DNA from: Flavobacteriaceae bacterium
GTDB lineage: Bacteria > Bacteroidota > Bacteroidia > Flavobacteriales > Flavobacteriaceae
Direction: 5' to 3'
NCBI GenBank assembly: GCA_947459635.1
Contig: CANHEA010000013.1
Coordinates: 1-45,790 of the forward strand
DNA: 45,790 bases
In this document: piece after piece, positions 1 to 8,636 of the stretch
How the letters are laid out: each line of letters starts with the position of its first letter
How positions within the stretch are numbered: the stretch's first letter is position 1
The notes under the pieces: model-generated
The model's input: only the letters and a program-made list of their open reading frames with translations
What the model was told of the DNA's origin: nothing
The model's database searches: none
Program-made: the position numbers and the translations under genes

Positions 1-93
1 GAAGCAACCAAAAAATGGTCAATGCCAATCCAAAATTGGGGATTAATCCTCAACCAGTTCTTAACTATATTTGAAAAAAGGGTTCAACTTTAA
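1..93 (+). CDS. IS256-family transposase, C-terminal fragment (cut by window edge)
   Basis: Frame 1 is open from base 1 and ends at TAA 91-93, giving 30 residues that begin EATKKWSMPIQNWG and end in FEKRVQL. The pattern KW-x-MPI-x-NW ... NQF ... FE-x-R is the usual end of IS256-type (DDE) transposases, as I recall the family. Two neighbours support this: a stem-loop followed by a T run at 79-120, and a typical IS256-like terminal inverted repeat at about 120-148. The catalytic domain lies outside the window. The family call rests on 30 residues only, so another mutator-type transposase remains possible. Confidence 0.72.
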   Translation, partial: EATKKWSMPIQNWGLILNQFLTIFEKRVQL

Positions 94-120
94 TTAAAAA
101 GTCAAACCCTATTATTTTTT
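79..120 (+). terminator. Rho-independent terminator of the transposase
   Basis: AGGGTT (79-84) pairs with AACCCT (105-110). An internal loop is followed by a second short helix (AACTTT with AAAAGT). The hairpin is followed by ATTATTTTTT at 111-120. The left arm lies inside the last codons of the transposase. Confidence 0.6.
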
Positions 121-148
121 AACTTACACACTTTGCGGGATAGTGTCT
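120..148. mobile_element. Right terminal inverted repeat of an IS256-like element
   Basis: Read on the minus strand from about 148, the sequence starts GACACTATCCCGCAAAG and continues TGTGTAAGTT. This resembles IS256-family ends (an outer GxxxCTATCC followed by AAAGTGTGTAA). It lies 27 bases beyond the transposase stop, where the end would be expected. The exact outer base and the target duplication cannot be fixed because the left end is outside the window. The stop codon of the next gene begins at 156-158, so the insertion lies just beyond that gene. Confidence 0.6.
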
Positions 149-155
149 TCTTTTC

Positions 156-581
156 TTATTTTTTCTTGGATTTTCTTTTAGATTTTTTCTTCTTATCTGC
201 CGCTTTCTTTGCCTTTTTTTCTTTCAACTTCTTTTTGGCTTTTTCTTTTTTAGCTTTTTGCTTTTTCTTTTTCTTTGACTTTTTCTCCTTGTCTTTTATT
301 TTTTCGCTTAGAACTTTTAGTTTTTTGATGTTCTTTTTGCTCAATTTCATTGGCTGCTCAACTGGAGCTTCTGCAATACTTTTAATATCTGACACATCAT
401 TGCTTATTGTTTTATCATCTTCCTCAACTGGAACTGCTATCACCTTACTAGCTGCTGGAACTCTCGGTTTTCTTACCGTTGTTTTACGAACAGGAGTTGG
501 CTTTTGCGCTGGTGGAGTAACTTTATTCTCTATTTTTTCTACTGGCTGATTGCTATTTTCAGGTTGCTTATTTTCCTCCAT
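156..581 (-). CDS. Lys-rich low-complexity protein (141 aa)
   Basis: Function not recognised. The N-terminal 80 residues are Pro/Val/Glu-rich and apparently disordered. Of the last 60 residues, 36 are Lys, interspersed with Ala and Glu, ending in SKRKSKKK. There is no signal peptide or membrane segment, so the product is probably cytoplasmic. By analogy with histone H1-like bacterial proteins, the tail would bind nucleic acid or another polyanion; this is inference. A good promoter (628-657) gives a leader of about 40 nt. The opposite-strand ORF over the same bases is only the complement of the Lys codons. An IS256-like end lies 8 bases past its stop, so the C-terminus could have been altered by that insertion. 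Confidence 0.7.
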   Translation of the reverse strand: MEENKQPENSNQPVEKIENKVTPPAQKPTPVRKTTVRKPRVPAASKVIAVPVEEDDKTISNDVSDIKSIAEAPVEQPMKLSKKNIKKLKVLSEKIKDKEKKSKKKKKQKAKKEKAKKKLKEKKAKKAADKKKKSKRKSKKK

Positions 582-627
582 GGTACGCTCTAATTAATTG
601 TTACTTTATCGTTATTTAAATATTAAG

Positions 628-657
628 CAAATGTAAACTAATAAATAAATAGCTCAA
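628..657 (-). promoter_or_regulatory. Flavobacterial promoter of the Lys-rich protein gene
   Basis: On the minus strand, TACATTTG (635 down to 628) matches the -7 consensus TAnnTTTG. TTG (657 down to 655) lies 19 nt upstream, matching the -33 element. The predicted start is near 621, about 40 nt before the ATG. The TTG is the inner end of one arm of the perfect inverted repeat at 655-693. Confidence 0.65.
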
Positions 658-693
658 TGTTAAGTTTTTAGTTTGGTCAAAAACTTAACATTG
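655..693. repeat. Perfect 15-bp inverted repeat over the -33 element
   Basis: CAATGTTAAGTTTTT (655-669) and AAAAACTTAACATTG (679-693) are exact reverse complements separated by 9 nt. It could be an operator, since it covers about -33 to -73 of the minus-strand promoter, or a transcript-end hairpin. The rest of the 332-base gene-free stretch 582-913 holds this repeat, the promoter at 628-657 and the terminator at 746-776. I see nothing else there. Confidence 0.6.
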
Positions 694-745
694 GAAATGT
701 ATAGATTATACTAGACAATGTAGTTAGCGTAAAAATAGTAGAAAT

Positions 746-776
746 AAAAAAAACCGCTTCGTTTCCGAAGCGGTTT
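746..776 (-). terminator. Terminator downstream of the FISUMP lipoprotein
   Basis: AAACCGCTTCG (751-761) and CGAAGCGGTTT (766-776) form an 11-bp perfect stem with a TTTC loop. The A run 746-753 gives the U tract on the minus strand. It lies 138 bases past the lipoprotein stop, so that transcript has a long 3' tail. Confidence 0.8.
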
Positions 777-913
777 GACAATTCAGTACCATTTAATTCC
801 TTTATCGTCAAGGAACTAGCTCTATTTGATATCTTTCAAATTAAAACATATTTTCTATCCGATGCATGTAAACTCGCTTTTTACTTTTCACATATCAAAA
901 CGCAAATACCATA

Positions 914-2989
914 TTAATCCTTTATACATCTTATTGAAAAACCTCGGGCTTTCTTAGCGGACACTCTGCTTGCATTGGGACCAAGGTAGTATACATTTCG
1001 TGACCAAGCTGAAGCAGCGTCAAATTCTGAAGAACTCCACCAGTTGGCTAAAGCACCATTGCTAGAATAAGTGCCATTAAAATCGCGATAACCACCCGGA
1101 ATTGCAGTAAAACCGGAACTATTAGTTGCACCAGCGTTTGGCGCTTGCCAATTTGACGGTGTTTTCATTTTTCCTCCTGCCACAGCAACGCCACCCAAAA
1201 AGTCAGTTAGCGTTGTCCATTCTGCATCAGTGGGAACATGCCAACCCGTTGGTGCCAAAGTTTTGTTTGGCGTGTTCGGATCATTATCGTGTATTCCTGC
1301 AACTGCATACCAATTATACAGCTTTCCATAGGTAGTCCCAGCAGCATCATTGTTACTGTAATAACACCAAGCACCTGTGGTCAAACTAGCCCACTGCGTA
1401 GGATCGCTTACTTGCGGAATGACTGCACCGTCACTATAACGCGAAACGTTTAGATTTTGTTGCATCCAAGTTTGTTGACCAATTGCAACATAGGTATATG
1501 TGTTCTGATCTAAATCTAAAAAACTTCCATCTGGTTGCGGCGGATCTACTGGATCTACTGGGTCTACCGGATCTATTACAACATCACAAACTTGCAAAAT
1601 GCCCAAATCCACTGAACCATTATTAAGCATACCCTGACTTGTAGCAACAGAAACTACACCAACAGCAGTGCATCTAATGCTAAAAGGCCTTGGCTCTGAT
1701 GAACAACTTAACCAACTAAATTGGAAAACACCATTGACTATTGGGACATATGATACAGAACTTGCTACCGCCAACCTAGCAGTCCCATTTATAATATTTT
1801 CATTATTACAGTTCACTACTGTTCCTTGAATGATTGTTGTAAAAGGTGCTTCCGTCGCTGAAGGTGGTTGAACTACAATCGTTGGTAGTGTTGTATTGGC
1901 AGATAAAGGACCTATTTGTTGTGTATAAAGAAGTTCACTCGCTGTTGAACAAGTACCACCGCCATTATAATAAATCAAAACCGTCAATACTTCATTTGCA
2001 GGAACCAAACCAGAGATCTGACCTGAACTATTTGTATACCCATAACCAGATTGACTACCAATAGGTGTATTTCTTTTTATCACTACTTGCAAATTTGACA
2101 TAAAAACTTGTTGTGAATTCATAACTCTGATAGATAAAGTTATAGTCGGAAATTGGGCATCGCAATTCCACCAAGAGAAGTGATTCACCGTTCCGACATA
2201 TTTATTTCCTACTTTCGTGGCACTTCCTTCTTCTTTCCAATAGCCCGCTATTTCATCAAAATACCATAATGGTATTGAAGTTGGCGCAGTAGACATTTGC
2301 TCATTGTTGATGGGCATTTCTATAGTAGCAGGATTTACAATTTGTAATTTATTTCCAGTAGCATCCTGCAATTCGATATTCATCATACCATAAGTTTCTA
2401 AGATACGTTGTGCACCTGAACTATTTTCAGCCATTAGACTTCCAGGCATTTTTTGGAACGTAGTTTTGTCTGCTGGGTCTAAATGGTGCATCAATACTTT
2501 TACACTCCCAGTGTAGGCCGCTCCCGCTTCTGTTTTGAAATTTCCATCAAACGACACTTTAGCGCCATTACTAAGAGAAACGTTGCTTGATGAACCGCTT
2601 TCAATAGTGGCTTGAACATTCGCAGTCAGCATTGTAATCTTAATATCCGTTTCTCCCGCACTTGGAACCACCGTACGTGACCCATTGATAAACCCTGATT
2701 TTTTTGCAGTGACATAGGCGAATTTCTCGAAAACTTCTGCATTTCTTATATAAAAAATTCCATCTGAATTAGTAAACTGGGTGCTGGCACCTATCTTGAT
2801 TTCAACGCCTTCGATAGGTTCTGAAGATTCGTTGATGACTTGTCCAATAAAATCTCTTGCGACTAGGTTTCCGAAATTTTCAGTAATATTCCCAGTTGGA
2901 TTTGGAGCAACATCTTTGTCATCACTTTTACTGCAATTCAATAAGGTGAATACAAGTAATAAAACGGAGATTGATTTTGCTAATTTCAT
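914..2989 (-). CDS. Surface lipoprotein with carboxypeptidase-regulatory-like and FISUMP domains
   Basis: 691 aa. The N-terminus is an SPII signal with lipobox LLNC (Cys19), followed by SKSDDKD, an acidic stretch like those that direct Bacteroidota lipoproteins to the cell surface. Residues about 44-115 look like a carboxypeptidase-regulatory beta domain (DFIGQVINESSEPIEGVEI). The middle (about 120-470) contains further beta-rich segments. A PVDPVDPVDPP linker (about 473-483) leads to a C-terminal FISUMP domain (about 490-691) with the family marks GKLYNWYAV, GWHVPTDAEW, SSGFTAIPGGYR, WWSSSE and GFSIRC. The domain occurs in Bacteroidota and Fibrobacter surface proteins; its biochemical role is not established. 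A function in adhesion or polysaccharide contact is inference. No clear promoter was found upstream. Confidence 0.85.
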   Translation of the reverse strand: MKLAKSISVLLLVFTLLNCSKSDDKDVAPNPTGNITENFGNLVARDFIGQVINESSEPIEGVEIKIGASTQFTNSDGIFYIRNAEVFEKFAYVTAKKSGFINGSRTVVPSAGETDIKITMLTANVQATIESGSSSNVSLSNGAKVSFDGNFKTEAGAAYTGSVKVLMHHLDPADKTTFQKMPGSLMAENSSGAQRILETYGMMNIELQDATGNKLQIVNPATIEMPINNEQMSTAPTSIPLWYFDEIAGYWKEEGSATKVGNKYVGTVNHFSWWNCDAQFPTITLSIRVMNSQQVFMSNLQVVIKRNTPIGSQSGYGYTNSSGQISGLVPANEVLTVLIYYNGGGTCSTASELLYTQQIGPLSANTTLPTIVVQPPSATEAPFTTIIQGTVVNCNNENIINGTARLAVASSVSYVPIVNGVFQFSWLSCSSEPRPFSIRCTAVGVVSVATSQGMLNNGSVDLGILQVCDVVIDPVDPVDPVDPPQPDGSFLDLDQNTYTYVAIGQQTWMQQNLNVSRYSDGAVIPQVSDPTQWASLTTGAWCYYSNNDAAGTTYGKLYNWYAVAGIHDNDPNTPNKTLAPTGWHVPTDAEWTTLTDFLGGVAVAGGKMKTPSNWQAPNAGATNSSGFTAIPGGYRDFNGTYSSNGALANWWSSSEFDAASAWSRNVYYLGPNASRVSAKKARGFSIRCIKD

Positions 2990-3197
2990 AAGCGAAGATT
3001 TTAGTTGGTTATGACAATGTGACCTATAGGTATAGAAATCCTAAACGATTAAAAGTAAAGTTAACTTAAAAATCTGAAAAACAAGTTGTTTACCAGAACA
3101 AATAATCTAAAAATCTAAGTTAAGTCTTAAGTACGACAACATAAAAATACTAATTCTATTTCACCTGGACCTGAGCCATAAGAGACCGCTAAACAGC

Positions 3198-3234
3198 AAA
3201 AAAAATCCCAAGAATGCTTCCTTGGGATATTTTT
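3198..3234 (-). terminator. Terminator of the two-repeat lipoprotein gene
   Basis: ATCCCAAG (3205-3212) pairs with CTTGGGAT (3221-3228). An A run lies on the left (3198-3205) and T bases on the right, so it could work on both strands. It lies about 21 bases past the stop of the minus-strand gene. Confidence 0.75.
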
Positions 3235-3254
3235 GCTTCAATATTATTTTTTGT

Positions 3255-3986
3255 TTATTTCTGTCCTTCCAAAGTAAAGGGGCTATTTTGTCTCAAGCTT
3301 GCCGTTGGAGAAGTTGTAATCGAACACAAATCATCACCTTGGTACCAAATACCTTTATACTGTATATCAACTCGGATATAGTATTGCGTATTAGCAGCTG
3401 GCCCGCCAGGCAAATCAGCTAATTGGAAACTTGATTCAGTTGATTCAAGTATTCTGGTTTGAGTCCCGTCCACTATTACAAATCTATATTTTTCCGCACC
3501 CAAAGTTTGCTTTGCAAAAATAGTAGTCCAAAGAGAATTAACTGTACTTCCACATTGCGGAACTATTACTCTTGATTTTTCAGGTAAATTCGGTGTTTTT
3601 ATCGTACACGCCAGGTTAACAACATTTTCAAAATTAAGTGATGAATCTAGAGCCACTTGCACTTCTATTTTATAAGTAGTTGCAAGCGCGATATTATTTA
3701 GCCCTAATTCAGTCATATTAAAACTATTTTTCGGCGTATCAATCATGCCAACCAAATTATCTGTTGCCTCATCTTTTATAATAAATCTATAACGATAAAC
3801 CGGTATTTCAGGTGGAAGTTGTCGACAGAAAATAGATTGAGAAATATTTTCCAATTGGGAACCACAGTCTGGTATGATAAAAAATGTTGCACTTGATGGA
3901 TTCGCATCTTCGTTACATGATGCAAAAAACATAGCAGATGTAAAAAACATAGCAATTAATCCCAAGCAAAAAAATAACTTTTTCAT
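3255..3986 (-). CDS. Lipoprotein with two tandem fibronectin-like repeats
   Basis: 243 aa, not recognised as a named family. An SPII signal ends at FFASC (Cys24). The mature part is two homologous units of about 85 residues. Each begins with a CGS motif (IPDCGSQLENI and VPQCGSTVNSL), continues with IF-x-x-Q ... YRF-x-I-x-D, then a T-x-x-SF turn and a T-x-Y-x-I-x-V strand. This looks like a pair of fibronectin type III-like or Ig-like modules with one Cys at the start of each. A surface binding role is inferred. A -7 element TATATTTG (4062 down to 4055, minus strand) gives a leader of about 60 nt. Confidence 0.7.
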   Translation of the reverse strand: MKKLFFCLGLIAMFFTSAMFFASCNEDANPSSATFFIIPDCGSQLENISQSIFCRQLPPEIPVYRYRFIIKDEATDNLVGMIDTPKNSFNMTELGLNNIALATTYKIEVQVALDSSLNFENVVNLACTIKTPNLPEKSRVIVPQCGSTVNSLWTTIFAKQTLGAEKYRFVIVDGTQTRILESTESSFQLADLPGGPAANTQYYIRVDIQYKGIWYQGDDLCSITTSPTASLRQNSPFTLEGQK

Positions 3987-4054
3987 ATATCTAATTTTAG
4001 TCTAAAAGTGTGATTAGTAATTCACAGTTAATTATGAAATTTTTAATTCTTCGT

Positions 4055-4062
4055 CAAATATA
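4055..4062 (-). promoter_or_regulatory. -7 element upstream of the two-repeat lipoprotein
   Basis: Minus-strand TATATTTG fits TAnnTTTG. A possible TTG (4080 down to 4078) lies only 15 nt upstream, shorter than the usual 17-23, so the -33 assignment is weak. Confidence 0.45.
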
Positions 4063-4219
4063 AAATTAATTTAAATACAATAACACATAAATAAACTAAA
4101 TTCCACCAGACCAATTACACCTTGTGGTATTTACCTTAGCATATCAAAACAAAAAAATACAGTTCAAAATAAAGCAGTTAGTGTTATACCAATAGACACT
4201 TCAGAAATTTTGATTTCGC

Positions 4220-6118
4220 TTATTTCTTCTTCTGTTGCGCCTTTTGTGCTTCTGCATCTTCCATAATCTTTTGCAACTTTTGTTGGAATCCGCTTTTCTT
4301 CTTAGGCTCTTTTAATTTATTTTCTTGAATCTGCGCATGAATTTTTTCAGAATCTACAATATAATTCTTAATGACGAACATAATTCCGATTGTAATCAAA
4401 TTGGAAATGAAATTATACAAACTCAATCCTGCACCATAACTATTGAAAAATATCAACATCATTACCGGCGAAACATAAATCATGATTTTCATAATCTTGC
4501 CCATATCTGGCATTCCTTCTTGCTGCGGCGCTGCCATTTGCTGATCGCCAGACGTCATTTTCATATAGAAGAAAATTGCAATCGCAGCCAAAATTGGAAA
4601 CAAACTAATATGATCTCCATACAACGGAATGTGAAACGGCAACTTCACCACTTGATCAAATGAAGACAAATCATCTGCCCAAAGGAAACTCTTTTGTCTT
4701 AATTCAAAAGCCGATGGGAAAAACTGAAATGACGCGTACATAAACGGAATCTGAATCAATGCTGGTATACAACCTGCCATCGGATTAACACCAGCCTTGT
4801 TATACAACTTCATCGTTTCTTGTTGCTTTTTCATCGGATCTTTTCCGAATTTGTCATTCAATTCATTGATCTCCGGACGCAATACTTTCATTTTGGCTTG
4901 CGACAAAAACGACTTATAGGTAATCGGCGACATCGCAATTTTGATGATAATCGTAAACACAATGATGGCGATTCCATAGGCAATATATGAACTCAAGAAT
5001 CCAAATAACGGAATGAAGATAAACATGTTGATCCATCCAAAAATTCCCCAACCTAACGAAATAATCTTGTTGATGTTTCTATCATAAGATTTCAATAATG
5101 TATAATCCGTTGGTCCCAAATACCAATTCATTTTATAGTCTATCTCGCCATTGGTGAACGCTAGCGGAATATTGGCTTTGAATTGTTTCGTGAATAAAGT
5201 GTCTTTTTCTGCATCAACCACTAAATTATTGGAGTGCAATTTGGCGCTTTCAAATGGAGTTTTGGTGAGCAGGATCGCACTAAAAAAGTGTTGCTTAAAG
5301 GCTACAAAACTAACTTTATTCGGATTTTCTTCTTTGTTTTGTCCTTGTCCAACATAATTTATTTTATCGCCCTCATATTCGTAATATGTCTCGGTATAAC
5401 GATTTTCATACGCGAGTCCTTTTTCGTTTCGAATCGCTTTCAAATTCCATTCTAAATCCAATGGTTTGCTGGTATTCAAGACTTTATTCAAACCATGAGA
5501 ACGAAGATCAAAATCAACCATATAATCGTCGGCTTTTAGAACATATTTATATTCTAAATAGGCATTCTCGCCCGCTTTCAGTCGCATCGATACAATCTGA
5601 TTGTCCCCTACTTTGCTAACCGTTGGCTCAAAATATAAGTCTTTGGTTTGCAATGATCTGTTGTCGCGAGTCAACAAACTAATATTCAAATCAGAATTGT
5701 TGTCTTTGATTAAAGAAACCAACTGACCTGAACCTTTTCTAAATTTTTCTTGATTTTTTAACGTTGCTTCGGTAATGAATCCACCTTTATTGGCAATCAC
5801 AATTTTGACCAATTTATTCTCGATGGTCGTAAAATTATCTTTGGCAGACGGAAGTGACGCTGAATAAGCAAAATCTCCCAAAGAGGCGTGCAAAGCAGAC
5901 AATTGAACTGAGTCTTTCGGCGTTGCAGCTGCAACATTTGCTACTGTTGTTGCTACCTGTGCTTTTTTAGCTGCTTCCTTTTGAACCAATTCCTTCTTGG
6001 CTTTTTCTGCAGCAATTTCTTTGTCTGAAGGTTGATTTTGATACATAATCCAAATCAAAATACCAAAAATCAATGCAAAGCCTATGATCGAATTCAGGTC
6101 TAACTTTTTCTCTTCCAT
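4220..6118 (-). CDS. yidC: Membrane protein insertase YidC
   Basis: 632 aa, the long Gram-negative form. YidC inserts and folds inner-membrane proteins, alone or with SecYEG. An N-terminal membrane anchor (about 12-28) is followed by a Lys/Ala-rich segment and a large periplasmic beta-sandwich domain (about 85-350). The conserved insertase core (about 370-590) has helices including YIAYGIAIIVFTIIIKIAMS, then AGCIPALIQIPFMYASFQFF, and a final pair at about 545-590. The tail is Lys/Gln-rich (KAQQKKK), likely for ribosome contact. It starts 24 bases after the pyrG stop and is probably co-transcribed with it. Confidence 0.96.
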   Translation of the reverse strand: MEEKKLDLNSIIGFALIFGILIWIMYQNQPSDKEIAAEKAKKELVQKEAAKKAQVATTVANVAAATPKDSVQLSALHASLGDFAYSASLPSAKDNFTTIENKLVKIVIANKGGFITEATLKNQEKFRKGSGQLVSLIKDNNSDLNISLLTRDNRSLQTKDLYFEPTVSKVGDNQIVSMRLKAGENAYLEYKYVLKADDYMVDFDLRSHGLNKVLNTSKPLDLEWNLKAIRNEKGLAYENRYTETYYEYEGDKINYVGQGQNKEENPNKVSFVAFKQHFFSAILLTKTPFESAKLHSNNLVVDAEKDTLFTKQFKANIPLAFTNGEIDYKMNWYLGPTDYTLLKSYDRNINKIISLGWGIFGWINMFIFIPLFGFLSSYIAYGIAIIVFTIIIKIAMSPITYKSFLSQAKMKVLRPEINELNDKFGKDPMKKQQETMKLYNKAGVNPMAGCIPALIQIPFMYASFQFFPSAFELRQKSFLWADDLSSFDQVVKLPFHIPLYGDHISLFPILAAIAIFFYMKMTSGDQQMAAPQQEGMPDMGKIMKIMIYVSPVMMLIFFNSYGAGLSLYNFISNLITIGIMFVIKNYIVDSEKIHAQIQENKLKEPKKKSGFQQKLQKIMEDAEAQKAQQKKK

Positions 6119-6142
6119 TCTATTTTTCTAAAAACTAATTAA

Positions 6143-7924
<1,782 letters not shown>

Positions 7925-8158
7925 TTAAATAGGCTTCGGATATTGCCTCTTTATATTTCGAATTAAATCTTCTAATCCGTTCAATTTAAGTTCATAAACC
8001 AATTGCATTTGCTCACCCAACGTTCCTTTAGGAAAACCTTTGTTGCTATACCACACAACGTAATATTCAGGCAAATCAATTAAGAAACGTCCTTCATATT
8101 TTCCGAATGGCATCTTCGCATGAGCGAGTTCAATGAGCTTTTTTTGATCTTGATTCAT
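7925..8158 (-). CDS. DUF3820 family protein
   Basis: 77 aa from the ATG at 8156-8158. The 12 codons upstream of it overlap a terminator hairpin and are not conserved-looking. The core motif MPFGKYEGRFLIDLPEYYVVWYS is split here as MPFGKYEG, then DLPEYYVVW, then GFPKGTLG; these mark DUF3820, annotated in some databases as a putative quorum-regulated virulence factor. The exact function is unknown. No membrane segment. It lies downstream of osmC with an intrinsic terminator only about 10 bases before its start, so expression probably depends on read-through. Confidence 0.82.
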   Translation of the reverse strand: MNQDQKKLIELAHAKMPFGKYEGRFLIDLPEYYVVWYSNKGFPKGTLGEQMQLVYELKLNGLEDLIRNIKRQYPKPI

Positions 8159-8167
8159 ATTGAAAGG

Positions 8168-8220
8168 ACAAAAAAAACAAGAGCCAAGATTCAAGACAAT
8201 ATCTTGTTTCTTGGCTCTTG
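8168..8220 (-). terminator. Intrinsic terminator between osmC and the DUF3820 gene
   Basis: CAAGAGCCAAGA (8178-8189) and TCTTGGCTCTTG (8209-8220) are perfect complements (12 bp). A nested CAAGA/TCTTG helix lies in the loop, and eight or more A bases (8170-8177) give a U tract on the minus strand. It ends about 10 nt before the next start codon. Confidence 0.8.
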
Positions 8221-8237
8221 CTTCTATTTTATAAGAA

Positions 8238-8636
8238 TTATTTCCAATGAAAAGTAACGTCTTTTTCGATATCGGGATGCAAACTCAAAAACACAGGACA
8301 AGTCATGGCCGCTCGTTCTAGAATCACTTTGTTTTTTTCGGTGGTATCCGGAAGGTGCAGTGAAACAATGATTTTAGCGATCTTTCTGGGTTCTGCTTGC
8401 ATGATTTTGGTGATTTCTACGGTCGAGTCAACTAAGTCAACGTCTAAATCCTTCGACTTTATGGCCATAATAGAAATCATACAACTCCCTAAAGAAGTTG
8501 CGACCAAATCTGTTGGGGAAAATGCTTCTCCCTTTCCGTGATTGTCTGTTGGTGCATCTGTTAGGATCGTAGTGCCTGATTGCAAATGCTCACAAGTAGT
8601 TCGTAATTCTCCTAAGTACGTTATTTTTGATGTCAT
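8238..8636 (-). CDS. OsmC/Ohr-family peroxiredoxin-like protein
   Basis: 132 aa. OsmC-family proteins reduce organic hydroperoxides with a Cys pair. Cys52 lies in SLGSCMISIM and Cys113 in MTCPVFLSLHPD, the expected positions. The motif FSPTDLVATSLGSC is typical of the family. Cytoplasmic, no signal peptide. Its ATG overlaps the stop of the upstream LysM gene (TAATG, one shared base), so translation is probably coupled. It is the third gene after guaA. The subfamily (OsmC, Ohr or YhfA) is not resolved; the length and motif favour the general OsmC group. Confidence 0.9.
   Translation of the reverse strand: MTSKITYLGELRTTCEHLQSGTTILTDAPTDNHGKGEAFSPTDLVATSLGSCMISIMAIKSKDLDVDLVDSTVEITKIMQAEPRKIAKIIVSLHLPDTTEKNKVILERAAMTCPVFLSLHPDIEKDVTFHWK

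Noticed and set aside
133..549. Plus-strand Phe/Leu-rich 138-aa ORF
   Set aside because: It is the complement of the Lys codons of the minus-strand gene; composition and lack of a promoter argue against it.
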